Notes under the pieces: generated by a model
Told to the model about the DNA's origin: nothing
The model's input: only the letters and a program-made list of their open reading frames with translations
Database searches by the model: none
DNA from: an uncultured Porphyromonadaceae bacterium
GTDB lineage: Bacteria > Bacteroidota > Bacteroidia > Bacteroidales > Muribaculaceae
Assembly: GCA_902475285.1 (NCBI GenBank)
Contig: CABRZA010000012.1
Location: forward strand, 1-25,351
Direction: 5' to 3'
Length of the DNA stretch: 25,351 nt
In this document: positions 17,568 through 25,244 of the stretch, piece by piece
Numbering within the stretch: position 1 is the stretch's first letter
Layout of the letters: each line of letters begins with the position of its first letter
Program-made: the position numbers and the translations under genes

Positions 17568-18464
17568 ATGTATAAATCATTTATAAAATACACTTCAATC
17601 TTCCTGCTCCTGGCCGCGCTCCTCGCCGGAGGCTGCCGCAGCCGCAAGGCGCAGGTGAGCGAACAGCCCTACACCCCCTCCGCCGAAACACAGAGCCAGA
17701 CACCGGCCCGTGCCGCCGACCGCAATATTCCCGCCGACCGCCGGTGCTTCGAAGCCCTCGCCGCCACCTACGGCGACTGGCAGTCGGTATCGATGCCCGT
17801 GAAGGTGCAGATTACCTCGCCCAAACGCATAAGCGTGTCGGGCACGGCGAAGATGGTCAACGGCAAAGCCCTAACCATATCGCTGCGCATGCTCGGCCTG
17901 GTCGACGTAGCCACAATCTATGCCGACGCCGACTCGGTGCTGCTCGTGTCGCGGGCAGCATCGCTCTATGTATGTGAGCCTATGGTCGCACTCACAAAAT
18001 ATACCGGCCTCACACTCTCAGACCTCCAGGCCGCCCTCCTGGGCCGTGCATTCAGCGCCGGCAAGGGCCAGATTACCGCCGGCGACTACGGCGCCTTCGC
18101 CGTCAGCCCCTCGGCCGAGGGCGGCTACCTCATGACACCCGCCTCCACGGGCGCCGTCCTCACGGGCTTCGGCATCGAGACGCCCGACAACGGCACGCCC
18201 TACGTGAGCGCTTTCGCGGCCGAAACCGCCGTCGCCACGGCCATGATGAGCATGGGCGTAGCGCAGACTGCCGAAGTCGGTGCCGTCGCCCCGAGCCTCA
18301 CCGTCGAGGCATCGGCCGGCAAAATCAGCCTTCTGGCCAACGTCACATGGTCGCTCGACCGCGCGCAGTGGAATTCGCCCCAGTCGCTCAGCCGGCCGTC
18401 GATACCCCGCAATGCTCGCCGCGTGGGCATGACGCAACTCGTCAACATGCTTAAAAAGCTGTAA
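17568..18464 (+). CDS. DUF4292 lipoprotein, LolB-like fold
   Basis: A 298-residue lipoprotein. The N-terminus has a hydrophobic helix ending in LAGGC, with Cys23 as the likely lipidated residue, followed by a short Ser/Gln/Pro-rich linker (to about residue 50). The remainder fits DUF4292: a curved beta-sheet protein placed, as I recall, in the same superfamily as LolA/LolB, the lipoprotein carriers. Segments VKVQITSPKRISVSGTAKMV and LTISLRMLGLVDVATIYADA show the alternating beta pattern and the membrane-probing hydrophobic loop expected there. Bacteroidetes lack an obvious LolB, so a role in lipoprotein or lipid delivery to the outer membrane is an attractive but unproved idea. The next gene starts 5 bp downstream, so the two are surely co-transcribed. 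Confidence 0.83.
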   Translation: MYKSFIKYTSIFLLLAALLAGGCRSRKAQVSEQPYTPSAETQSQTPARAADRNIPADRRCFEALAATYGDWQSVSMPVKVQITSPKRISVSGTAKMVNGKALTISLRMLGLVDVATIYADADSVLLVSRAASLYVCEPMVALTKYTGLTLSDLQAALLGRAFSAGKGQITAGDYGAFAVSPSAEGGYLMTPASTGAVLTGFGIETPDNGTPYVSAFAAETAVATAMMSMGVAQTAEVGAVAPSLTVEASAGKISLLANVTWSLDRAQWNSPQSLSRPSIPRNARRVGMTQLVNMLKKL

Positions 18465-18469
18465 ACGAT

Positions 18470-19711
18470 ATGTGGCGGCGCTGGATTGTATTTCTGCTCG
18501 TAGCGGCATCGTGCATCGGTGCCGCACCCCGACGCACTGCCGACGACGTGCGCCGCGAACGCCGCGCCGCCTCGAAGAAAATCGAGTCGACGCGCCGCGA
18601 ACTGTCGGCCAACGAGGAGAAGACACGCCGCCAACTCCTCGACCTCCAGACGCTTGAAGGCGAGATACGCCAGCGCGACCTCCACGCCCGCGACCTCCAG
18701 CGAAAGGTCAACGAGCTCACTCAACACAACCGGCGCCTCGCCGACACCATCGCCGCCAACGAGGTGCAGCTCAAAGCCTTGCGCCGCTCCTTGGCCAACG
18801 CCCTCCGCGCCGCGCGCCGCCAGCGCAACATGGCCTCCGACGCCTCATTCATATTCAGCGCGGGCAGCTACGACGCCGCCCGCAGCCGCGTGCGGTGGCT
18901 GCGGCAGCTGAGCCGCTGGCAGGCCGACAAGGCGCGGCAGGTCAACGAAGAAGCCGCCGCCCTCGAAGTGCGCCGCCAGCGCCTCGACAGCCTATCTGTC
19001 CTGCTTAAAAGCAGCCTCGACAGCCTCTCGACGGAGCGCCGCGTGCTCGCCGGACGGCGCGACAAGGCCGACGCCGCCGTAGGTCAGCTCAAAAAGCAGA
19101 GCCGCAACCTTAAGCGCGTCATCGAGCAGAACAAGCGGCAGATGGCCGAACTCGACCGCGAGCTCGACCGCATCATCGAAGCCGAGCGCCGTGCCGCCGA
19201 AGAAGCCGCACGCAAGGCACGCCAAGACCGCGCCGACGGCAGCACCTCCCCCCGTGCCCCGCAGGCCTCACCCGAAGCCGACATGCGCCTCACCGGCTCG
19301 TTTGCATCCAACAAGGGGCGCCTCCCACTGCCCCTCGACCGCCGCGCCGTGGTGACATCGACCTTCGGGCGCCACACCCACGAGAGCCTCGAGCGCGTCG
19401 AGGTGCAGAACAACGGCATCGACTTCGACACCGAGCGCGGTGCGTCGGCGCGTGCCGTGTTCGACGGCACAGTCACCGCCGTCGTCGTCATGGACGGTTT
19501 CCAGAACGTAGTCATCGTGCGCCACGGCGAATACCTCACCGTCTATGCCGGCCTCTCCGACCTGCGCGTGCGCAAGGGCGACAAACTCAAAACAGGCGAC
19601 CTCATTGGCACCGTCTTCTCCGACCCCGCCGACGGAGGACGCACACGCCTGCACTTCGAGCTGCGCCACGAGAAAGACAAACTCGACCCCGCCGACTGGC
19701 TCCGACACTGA
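18470..19711 (+). CDS. EnvC-like murein hydrolase activator (degenerate M23/LytM)
   Basis: A 413-residue exported protein with a signal sequence (MWRRWIVFLLVAASCIGAAP; Cys15 leaves a weak lipoprotein possibility), a long coiled coil (about 25-250, rich in Arg, Glu and Leu), a Pro/Ser linker and a C-terminal LytM domain (about 285-413). The metallopeptidase site is broken: the HxGxD ligand is Asn314 in NNGID, the catalytic His of YxHLS is Gly361 (YAGLSDL), and the first His of the HxH pair is Arg393 (RLHFE), while Asp318 and His395 remain. This matches EnvC-type proteins, which do not cut peptidoglycan but activate amidases during division under FtsEX control. The amidase and FtsEX are not in this window, so the partner assignment is by analogy. 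Confidence 0.87.
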   Translation: MWRRWIVFLLVAASCIGAAPRRTADDVRRERRAASKKIESTRRELSANEEKTRRQLLDLQTLEGEIRQRDLHARDLQRKVNELTQHNRRLADTIAANEVQLKALRRSLANALRAARRQRNMASDASFIFSAGSYDAARSRVRWLRQLSRWQADKARQVNEEAAALEVRRQRLDSLSVLLKSSLDSLSTERRVLAGRRDKADAAVGQLKKQSRNLKRVIEQNKRQMAELDRELDRIIEAERRAAEEAARKARQDRADGSTSPRAPQASPEADMRLTGSFASNKGRLPLPLDRRAVVTSTFGRHTHESLERVEVQNNGIDFDTERGASARAVFDGTVTAVVVMDGFQNVVIVRHGEYLTVYAGLSDLRVRKGDKLKTGDLIGTVFSDPADGGRTRLHFELRHEKDKLDPADWLRH

Positions 19712-19727
19712 CATATAAGCAAATACC

Positions 19728-21188
19728 ATGCCAAACTCTCCGACTGCCAGACGCCACAGCACCACCTCGAAGGTGCTCAAGGCCCTGGGTGTGTTCGGAG
19801 GCGTGCAGGCGGTACAGATGCTCTGCTCGGTGGTGCGCACCAAGCTAGTGGCGCTGTGGATAGGCCCGGCGGGAGTGGGTTTGATTACACTCTACAACGC
19901 CACCGTCGACCTCATCTCCACCACATCGCAGCTCAACCTGCGCCAGAGCGCCGTGCGCGACGTGACAATGGCTGCCGAAACGGCAGTCGACACTGCCGGC
20001 CACAATCGCGCCCTCGACACCGTTACGGCCGCCGTGCGCCGCGTGGCCATTGTTCTCGGCACGCTCGGCATGATTTTTGTGTTCTTGGCATCGCCTCTGC
20101 TGGGGCACCTCACCTTCGGCGACGGCTCCCACACCACGGCATTCATGGTGCTCTCGCCCATGCTTCTGCTGTCGGCCATTGCGTCGGGCGAATGGGCCGT
20201 GATGCAGGGCATGAACCGCCTCAAAGCGCTAGCCAAGAGCACCATGTGGGCATCGCTCACCGCCACCGCCGTGGCAATACCCCTCTTCTACTTCCTGCGC
20301 ATACGCGGCATAGTGCCTGTGCTCATAACTTTCGCCGCATGCAACTGCCTCTATGCCCTTGTGTTCGGCGCACGCACGCCACGCGTGGCCATGACGCTGC
20401 GCGAGGCCTTCCGGCAAAGCCGGGGTATGCTGTCGCTCGGCCTCTACATGACCGTCAGCGCCGGCGTGGCTCTCCTGGCAAGCTACATCTTCGCCGCGTG
20501 GCTCAACCGCACGGCATCCGACGCCGCCGTAGGCATATATCAGGCCGGTTACACGCTGGTCAACACCTATGTGGGCATGATCTTCACCGCCGTGTCGATG
20601 GAATACTATCCTCGCCTCACCGCCGTATCCGGCAGCCGCACGCGCACCATGACGGTGGTGTCGCACGAAATCAAGATTGCCCTCTGGGTGATAATGGCCA
20701 TGGTTCCGGCCTTCATCGCTCTCTCCGACGTGCTGCTGCGCCTCCTTTACAGCGCCGACTTCGGCGCCGCGCTGCCCTACATCCGTCTGGCCATCATAGG
20801 CGTGGCGCTGCGCGCCGTATCGTGGTGCCTGGCCTACACCATACTGGCCCGGGGCGACGGCCGAATCTACATCATCACCGAGAGCGCCAGCGCAGCCGTA
20901 TTCCTCATCCTCAGCATCTTGGGGTTCAAGACATTGGGATATACCGGACTCGGACTCGCATACATCGGATGGTACGGCGTATACACCGCCATATGCTACG
21001 CCGTCTACCACCGGCGCTACGGCCTCCGTCTGCGCCGGGGCATAGGCCTGCTCACGGCGGCAACACTGGCCGTCGGCGTCCTGGCATGGATTGCGGCCGC
21101 ATGGTCGCTTGTCGCCACCGGCGCCATAGCACTTGTCGGCGCCCTTGGCGCCGCACGCACCCTCATCGCCGACCGCCGCACACGCTGA
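19728..21188 (+). CDS. MOP-family polysaccharide flippase (O-antigen translocase, Wzx-like)
   Basis: A 486-residue inner-membrane protein with about 12-14 hydrophobic helices spread over its length. The N-terminus carries the WzxE-like pattern KVLKALGVFGGVQAVQ, then RTKLVALWIGPAGVGLITLY. It would flip an undecaprenyl-linked glycan to the periplasmic side. Short Arg-rich loops between helices fit cytoplasmic turns. No glycosyltransferase, polymerase or sugar-nucleotide gene adjoins it, so it is an orphan flippase whose substrate (O-antigen, enterobacterial common antigen-like glycan, or a protein O-glycan) cannot be read here. It starts 16 bp after the EnvC-like gene and ends just before a new promoter, so it is probably the last gene of the metG-led run. 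Confidence 0.9.
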   Translation: MPNSPTARRHSTTSKVLKALGVFGGVQAVQMLCSVVRTKLVALWIGPAGVGLITLYNATVDLISTTSQLNLRQSAVRDVTMAAETAVDTAGHNRALDTVTAAVRRVAIVLGTLGMIFVFLASPLLGHLTFGDGSHTTAFMVLSPMLLLSAIASGEWAVMQGMNRLKALAKSTMWASLTATAVAIPLFYFLRIRGIVPVLITFAACNCLYALVFGARTPRVAMTLREAFRQSRGMLSLGLYMTVSAGVALLASYIFAAWLNRTASDAAVGIYQAGYTLVNTYVGMIFTAVSMEYYPRLTAVSGSRTRTMTVVSHEIKIALWVIMAMVPAFIALSDVLLRLLYSADFGAALPYIRLAIIGVALRAVSWCLAYTILARGDGRIYIITESASAAVFLILSILGFKTLGYTGLGLAYIGWYGVYTAICYAVYHRRYGLRLRRGIGLLTAATLAVGVLAWIAAAWSLVATGAIALVGALGAARTLIADRRTR

Positions 21189-21193
21189 CAGCG

Positions 21194-21225
21194 TTTGGCA
21201 ATGTGGGAATTTTTAGCTATTTTTG
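21194..21225 (+). promoter_or_regulatory. Complete Bacteroidetes promoter (-33 and -7) for the prenyl synthase operon
   Basis: tttg at 21194-21197 and tatttttg at 21218-21225 are separated by 20 bp, the expected geometry for the primary Bacteroidetes sigma factor (TTTG, about 19-20 bp, TAnnTTTG). It begins 6 bp after the flippase stop. The promoter position rules out the upstream in-frame start at 21223 and supports the ATG at 21244. Confidence 0.75.
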
Positions 21226-21243
21226 TGCGTCAATTCATCTGCC

Positions 21244-22209
21244 ATGCAATTCAACACCGACTACTTCGCCCACATCGTCGAAGAGGCCATAAAGAACCTC
21301 TCCTACCCCACGGTTGCCCCCAAGCTCTACGACCCCATCCGCTACACCCTCGAAGGCGGGGGCAAGCGCCTGCGCCCCATGCTCACGCTTGCAACTTTTG
21401 CCGCGCTGAGCCACCGCGACCCGCAGGAGGCCGTCAACCAGGCCGTTGCCGTGGAGCTCTTCCATAATTTCACCCTCCTCCACGACGATGTGATGGACAA
21501 CGCCGACCTTCGCCGCGGCCGCCCCGCGGTGCACCGCAAATGGTCGGTGCCGGTGGCCATACTGTCGGGCGACGCAATGCTCACCATGGCGTCGCAGCAG
21601 CTCGCGAAGGGCGCCGGCGACCTCCTCGCACCCCTCGAAGAGTGCTTCAACACCACCGCCATGGAGGTCTACCAAGGCCAACAGCTCGACATGGAATTCG
21701 AAAGCCGCAACAACGTCACCGTCGACGAGTACAACTTCATGATAGGCCTCAAAACGTCGGTGCTCCTGGGCTGCGCCTGCCGCCTGGGCGCAATAATGGC
21801 ACGGGCATCGGAAGCCGAGGCCAAGGCAATGTACGACTACGGCTACGCCCTTGGCATGGCATTCCAGCTGCGCGACGACTGGCTCGACACCTTCGGCGAC
21901 GCAGCCCTCTTCGGCAAGGAAATAGGCGGCGACATCGTAAACCGCAAAAAGACGTGGCTCCTCATCACGGCCCTCGGCCTCGAGCCCGAGGAGCTGCCCG
22001 CAATACTCGCCGAAGACCTCGACGACCAGGAACTCATCTCACAGGTAAAGGCAGTCTACGACCGCCACCACCTCGGCGACCGCTGCCGCGACCTGGCGCA
22101 GAGCTACAGCCGCACGGCAAGCGCCATCCTCGACACCGTCGACATCGATGTCGACGCCCGCCGTTTCTTCGCGTCGCTCGCCGAGCGCGCCTATACCCGC
22201 ACACACTGA
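21244..22209 (+). CDS. Polyprenyl synthetase (trans-prenyltransferase), probably short-chain
   Basis: A 321-residue enzyme that joins isopentenyl diphosphate to an allylic diphosphate in isoprenoid synthesis. Motifs: GGGKRLRPML (residues 38-47), the first Asp-rich motif DDVMD (81-85) in LLHDDVMDNADLRRGRP, and the second motif DDWLDTFGD. The start at ATG 21244 is set by the promoter box immediately upstream; an in-frame start at 21223 would lie within it. Residue 76, five positions before the first Asp, is Phe. A bulky aromatic there limits chain growth in characterised short-chain enzymes, whereas E. coli octaprenyl synthase has Ala. The product is therefore more likely C15 or C20 than a long quinone tail, so I do not use the symbol ispB. 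It is co-transcribed with tatD, which starts 2 bp after its stop. Confidence 0.92.
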   Translation: MQFNTDYFAHIVEEAIKNLSYPTVAPKLYDPIRYTLEGGGKRLRPMLTLATFAALSHRDPQEAVNQAVAVELFHNFTLLHDDVMDNADLRRGRPAVHRKWSVPVAILSGDAMLTMASQQLAKGAGDLLAPLEECFNTTAMEVYQGQQLDMEFESRNNVTVDEYNFMIGLKTSVLLGCACRLGAIMARASEAEAKAMYDYGYALGMAFQLRDDWLDTFGDAALFGKEIGGDIVNRKKTWLLITALGLEPEELPAILAEDLDDQELISQVKAVYDRHHLGDRCRDLAQSYSRTASAILDTVDIDVDARRFFASLAERAYTRTH

Positions 22210-22211
22210 CG

Positions 22212-23003
22212 ATGATCGACACCCACACGCATCTCTATCTCCCGGATTTCGCCGCCGACACTCCCGCCGGCGCACAGCCCATGCAGGGCTGCTGCGACGC
22301 CGTCGACCGTGCCGTGGCGGCAGGCGTGGAAAAAATGATACTGCCCTGCGTCGACCGCTCCTCGGTCGACCCCATGCGCGAGCTGCACCGCCTGCGCCCC
22401 GACGTGACGGCCCTCGCCATGGGCCTCCACCCCACCGAGGTGCGCGACGGCTGGCCCGACGAACTGGCCTACCTCATGGGCGTCCTATCCGACGGAAACC
22501 CCTATTGCGCCGTGGGAGAAATAGGCATCGACCTCTATTGGGACCGCACCTTCGAGGACGCACAGATGCAGGTGTTCGACCGCCAGCTCGACGTGGCCGC
22601 CCGTGCCGGCCTCCCCGTGATAATCCACTGCCGCGAGGCCCTCGACCAGACTCTCGAAGTGCTCTCCGACCATCCGTGTGTGCCGGCCGTGTTCCACAGC
22701 TTCGGGGGCACCGTGGCCGACGTCGACCGCATACGCGCCCTGGGCGACTATTACTTCGGCATCAACGGCATCGTCACCTTCAAGAACTCCGGCTTGCGCG
22801 ACGTGCTGCCGGCCATAGGCCCCGACCGCATCCTCACCGAAACCGACTCTCCCTACCTCGCCCCCGTGCCGCACAGGGGCAAGCGCAACGAAAGCTCCTT
22901 CATCCCCCTGATACTGGCGCAGACAGCCGCAGCGCTCGGCGTGGACACAGACGTGGCCGACGCCACTACAACGGCCAACGCGCGCCGTCTTTTTAAAATA
23001 TGA
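22212..23003 (+). CDS. tatD: TatD-family metal-dependent hydrolase
   Basis: A 263-residue TIM-barrel metallohydrolase of the TatD DNase family. I chose ATG 22212, 2 bp after the preceding stop. The same frame is open far upstream inside the prenyl synthase gene, but that stretch is Arg/His-rich shadow. Metal-site motifs are all there: THTH near the start (His5 and His7), GEIGIDLYW (Glu), IIHCREA (His), VFHSFGG (His), and TETDSPYLAP (Asp). Family members are 3'-5' exonucleases or deoxyribonucleases linked to DNA repair and nucleotide turnover; the in vivo substrate here is unknown. There is a longer-than-usual loop, GAQPMQGCCDAVDRA, after the first strand. A terminator follows the stop at once. 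Confidence 0.93.
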   Translation: MIDTHTHLYLPDFAADTPAGAQPMQGCCDAVDRAVAAGVEKMILPCVDRSSVDPMRELHRLRPDVTALAMGLHPTEVRDGWPDELAYLMGVLSDGNPYCAVGEIGIDLYWDRTFEDAQMQVFDRQLDVAARAGLPVIIHCREALDQTLEVLSDHPCVPAVFHSFGGTVADVDRIRALGDYYFGINGIVTFKNSGLRDVLPAIGPDRILTETDSPYLAPVPHRGKRNESSFIPLILAQTAAALGVDTDVADATTTANARRLFKI

Positions 23004-23010
23004 ACCATCG

Positions 23011-23040
23011 CCGCACCGCAGCAATGCCGGGGCGGTTTTT
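23011..23040 (+). terminator. Intrinsic terminator after tatD
   Basis: A stem of ccgc (23011-23014) with gcgg (23032-23035), a one-base mismatch, then ccg (23016-23018) with cgg (23028-23030), and a run ttttt (23036-23040) continuing as attatat. It lies 8 bp after the tatD stop and separates that unit from purT. Confidence 0.75.
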
Positions 23041-23075
23041 ATTATATAAATCTCTATAAAAGAACTCTTTGAATT

Positions 23076-24275
23076 ATGGCATCCATTGGTTCGGTAATGA
23101 CGAAGGCCGGTCGCAAGGCCCTGCTTCTTGGCAGCGGCGAGCTCGGCAAAGAAGTGGCCATCGAGCTCCAGCGTCTCGGCGTTGAAGTCGTGGCGTGCGA
23201 CAAATATCCCAACGCCCCCGCCATGCAGACTGCACACCGCAGCTATGTGTTCAACATGCTCGACGGCGACACTCTCCGTCAGGTCATAACCCTCGAGCAA
23301 CCCGACCATATAATACCTGAAATAGAGGCCATCGCCACCCCGGTGCTCGTCGAGCTCGAGGCCGAAGGCCACCATGTGACTCCCACGGCCAACGCCGCCC
23401 GCCTCACCATGAACCGCGAGGGCATACGGCGCCTCGCCGCCGAGACTCTCGGCCTGCCCACATCGCCCTACCGCTTTGCCTCGACCTACGAGGAATTCCG
23501 CCAGGCCATCGGCGAGATAGGGCTCCCCGTAGTTGTCAAGCCCGTGATGAGCTCGTCGGGCCACGGCCAGAGCACCGTGCGCACCGAAGAGCAGATCGAC
23601 GCCGCCTGGCGCGAGGCGCAGGAAGGCGGCCGTGCCGGTGCCGGCAAGGTAATTGTGGAGGGCTTCGTCGACTTCGACTACGAGATTACCCTCCTCACCG
23701 TCCGCAGCGTCAGCGGCACTGTGTTCTGCCAGCCCGTGGGACACATTCAGGTCGACGGCGACTACCGCATATCCTGGCAGCCGCAGGCCATGAGCCCGAA
23801 AGCGCTCGACGACGCCCAGCGCGTGGCAAAGGCCGTGACCGACGCCCTCGGAGGCTACGGCATCTTCGGCGTGGAGCTCTTCGTGAAGGGCGACAAGGTG
23901 ATATTCAGCGAAGTGTCGCCGCGCCCCCACGACACCGGCATGGTAACAATGATATCGCAGGACCTCAGCGAGTTCGCCCTCCACGCCCGCGCCCTTCTCG
24001 GCCTCCCCGTGCCCGCCGTGCGCTTCCTCGGCCCGTCGGCATCGAAGGCCATCGTCGTCGAGGGCGACAGCGACTGCGTGGTGATGGACAACCTCGAAGG
24101 CGTCCTCTCCGAACCCGGCGTACAGCTCCGCATCTTCGGTAAACCCGAAGTGCGCGGACACCGCCGCATGGGCGTAATCCTCGCCACCGCCGACACCGTC
24201 GACGAAGCCAAGGCCAAGGCCGAGCGCGCCTACGCCGCCCTCAAAGTCCGCGTCCTTCCCCGCGAGCAGAACTGA
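23076..24275 (+). CDS. purT: Formate-dependent GAR transformylase PurT
   Basis: A 399-residue ATP-grasp enzyme that formylates glycinamide ribonucleotide using free formate and ATP, a folate-independent third step of purine synthesis. The N-terminal nucleotide-binding region has KALLLGSGELGKEVAIELQR (residues 14-33) and IIPEIEAIAT near 85. The ATP-grasp loop is PVMSSSGHGQS (156-166), and FSEVSPRPHDTGMVTM (about 277-292) carries the metal-binding acidic residue and the family signature. PHDTGMVT points to PurT rather than the related PurK. Length is typical. It has no partner gene in the window: an intrinsic terminator precedes it, and a bidirectional one follows. I see no clear TAnnTTTG box in the 36 bp between terminator and start. 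Confidence 0.96.
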   Translation: MASIGSVMTKAGRKALLLGSGELGKEVAIELQRLGVEVVACDKYPNAPAMQTAHRSYVFNMLDGDTLRQVITLEQPDHIIPEIEAIATPVLVELEAEGHHVTPTANAARLTMNREGIRRLAAETLGLPTSPYRFASTYEEFRQAIGEIGLPVVVKPVMSSSGHGQSTVRTEEQIDAAWREAQEGGRAGAGKVIVEGFVDFDYEITLLTVRSVSGTVFCQPVGHIQVDGDYRISWQPQAMSPKALDDAQRVAKAVTDALGGYGIFGVELFVKGDKVIFSEVSPRPHDTGMVTMISQDLSEFALHARALLGLPVPAVRFLGPSASKAIVVEGDSDCVVMDNLEGVLSEPGVQLRIFGKPEVRGHRRMGVILATADTVDEAKAKAERAYAALKVRVLPREQN

Positions 24276-24292
24276 ACCAAGCTCTAAAATAA

Positions 24293-24323
24293 CGGACGGC
24301 GCCACTGCCTATGGCGCCGTCCG
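24293..24323. terminator. Bidirectional terminator between purT and the DUF2807 gene
   Basis: A perfect 12-bp stem (24293-24304 cggacggcgcca with 24312-24323 tggcgccgtccg) and 7-nt loop, with A-rich sequence on the left (taaaataa) and T-rich on the right (atttatat). This gives a T-rich tail in both directions, as needed between convergent genes. Confidence 0.9.
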
Positions 24324-24347
24324 ATTTATATCTTATACAGCGAATTA

Positions 24348-25145
24348 TCAGTTGATTGTACCGCCGGTCGATGCCGTTCGGCGCAGATTGGAAGGGCACT
24401 TGATGGTGCCGGCAGTCGACGCCGAGGCTTTGCCGTCGACGATATCGCCGCCGACAGTCACAACGCCGGCGGTGGCGGCCTCAAGCTCGGCATAGGGCGA
24501 TGTTGCCTTCTCCACAGTCACCACGGCTCCCGTCGAGGCCTCGCAGTCGACCACGTTGGCCAGAAGTTCGCCCACCTTGACATTGCTTCCCGTCTGGGCC
24601 TCGACATCGGCCTTATTGGCCGTCAATTCTTTGATTTCCATCGACGAGCCCGTTTCGGCCTTGATGTCGGCATCGGAACACTCCACTTTTTTAAGCACGG
24701 CCACGGCGCCGGTCGAGCATTCGAGCTCGAAGTCGCCGGCGATGCTGAGGTCGCCGTTGACGGTGAGCTTCGCGCCGGTGCTGAGCGATATCTCGTCGAT
24801 CGCTTTCGACGCCACTTTCACCTTGATGCGCAGACTCTCGGTAGAGCGCACATTACGGCGGAAATTGTCGGCAAGGCTCACTGTGAGTTTTCCGTCGCGC
24901 ACCGACACCTTCACATCGTTGATTACATTGTCGGGGGCCTCGACCACGGCCAAGCCCTCGGCACCGGGAGTATATTCCACCGACGCTACCGAAGCGTCGA
25001 TTTCGTGAAAGTCGCCCAGGTTGAGGTTGCGGGTAGCCGTCGTGTCCGACGGCCGGAAGCGGTCGCCGTTCATGGCTGCGTAGATGGTGAGTCCCGCGGC
25101 GCAGAAAGCCGCCAGGAGGATACCGATGAGAAGAAATTTTTTCAT
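24348..25145 (-). CDS. DUF2807 / head-GIN domain exported beta-solenoid protein
   Basis: A 265-residue exported protein reading leftward toward purT. The N-terminus MKKFLLIGILLAAFCAAGLT is a signal peptide or signal anchor (Cys15 is not in a good lipobox). The body fits the DUF2807 putative auto-transporter adhesin domain, with NLNLGDFHEIDASVASVEYT (about 40-59) and LKVKVAS-like strands, followed by a right-handed beta-solenoid. The repeat mark is a Ser/Thr-Gly step recurring every 20-22 residues (Gly124, 146, 166, 186, 206, 227, 246, 261), as in STGAKLTV, STGAVAVL, ETGSSMEI, QTGSNVKV and STGAVVTV. Despite the family label, adhesion is not shown; these proteins are widespread envelope proteins in Bacteroidetes. 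The gene stands alone, with about 200 bp of AT-rich sequence upstream. Confidence 0.88.
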   Translation of the reverse strand: MKKFLLIGILLAAFCAAGLTIYAAMNGDRFRPSDTTATRNLNLGDFHEIDASVASVEYTPGAEGLAVVEAPDNVINDVKVSVRDGKLTVSLADNFRRNVRSTESLRIKVKVASKAIDEISLSTGAKLTVNGDLSIAGDFELECSTGAVAVLKKVECSDADIKAETGSSMEIKELTANKADVEAQTGSNVKVGELLANVVDCEASTGAVVTVEKATSPYAELEAATAGVVTVGGDIVDGKASASTAGTIKCPSNLRRTASTGGTIN

Positions 25146-25244
25146 AGCAATTATTTAAATAAGATTGTAGATACATCTATAAGACGCCCCAACTCCCAAA
25201 ATGTTACACCCACAACCCAAATTTTTTCAAATCCAACAAAATTT

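Noticed and set aside
16055..17647. 530-codon minus-strand open frame opposite the TPR gene
   Set aside because: Same shadow effect: frequent gac/gcc codons read as gtc/ggc on the other strand and stops become rare. The TPR protein on the plus strand has a signal peptide and repeats.
19728..23003. A capsule or O-antigen locus around the flippase
   Set aside because: No glycosyltransferase, polymerase, chain-length regulator or sugar-nucleotide gene occurs nearby; the following genes are a prenyl synthase and tatD under a separate promoter.
22485..24305. 606-codon minus-strand open frame across tatD and purT
   Set aside because: It runs antisense through two fully recognisable enzymes, is rich in His/Gly/Val/Glu typical of complementary GC-rich codons, and matches no family I know.
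25146..25244. Minus-strand promoter for the DUF2807 gene (tacaat and ttgggg in the upstream region)
   Set aside because: The pattern resembles an E. coli-type promoter rather than the Bacteroidetes one, and no TAnnTTTG match is present, so I do not list it.
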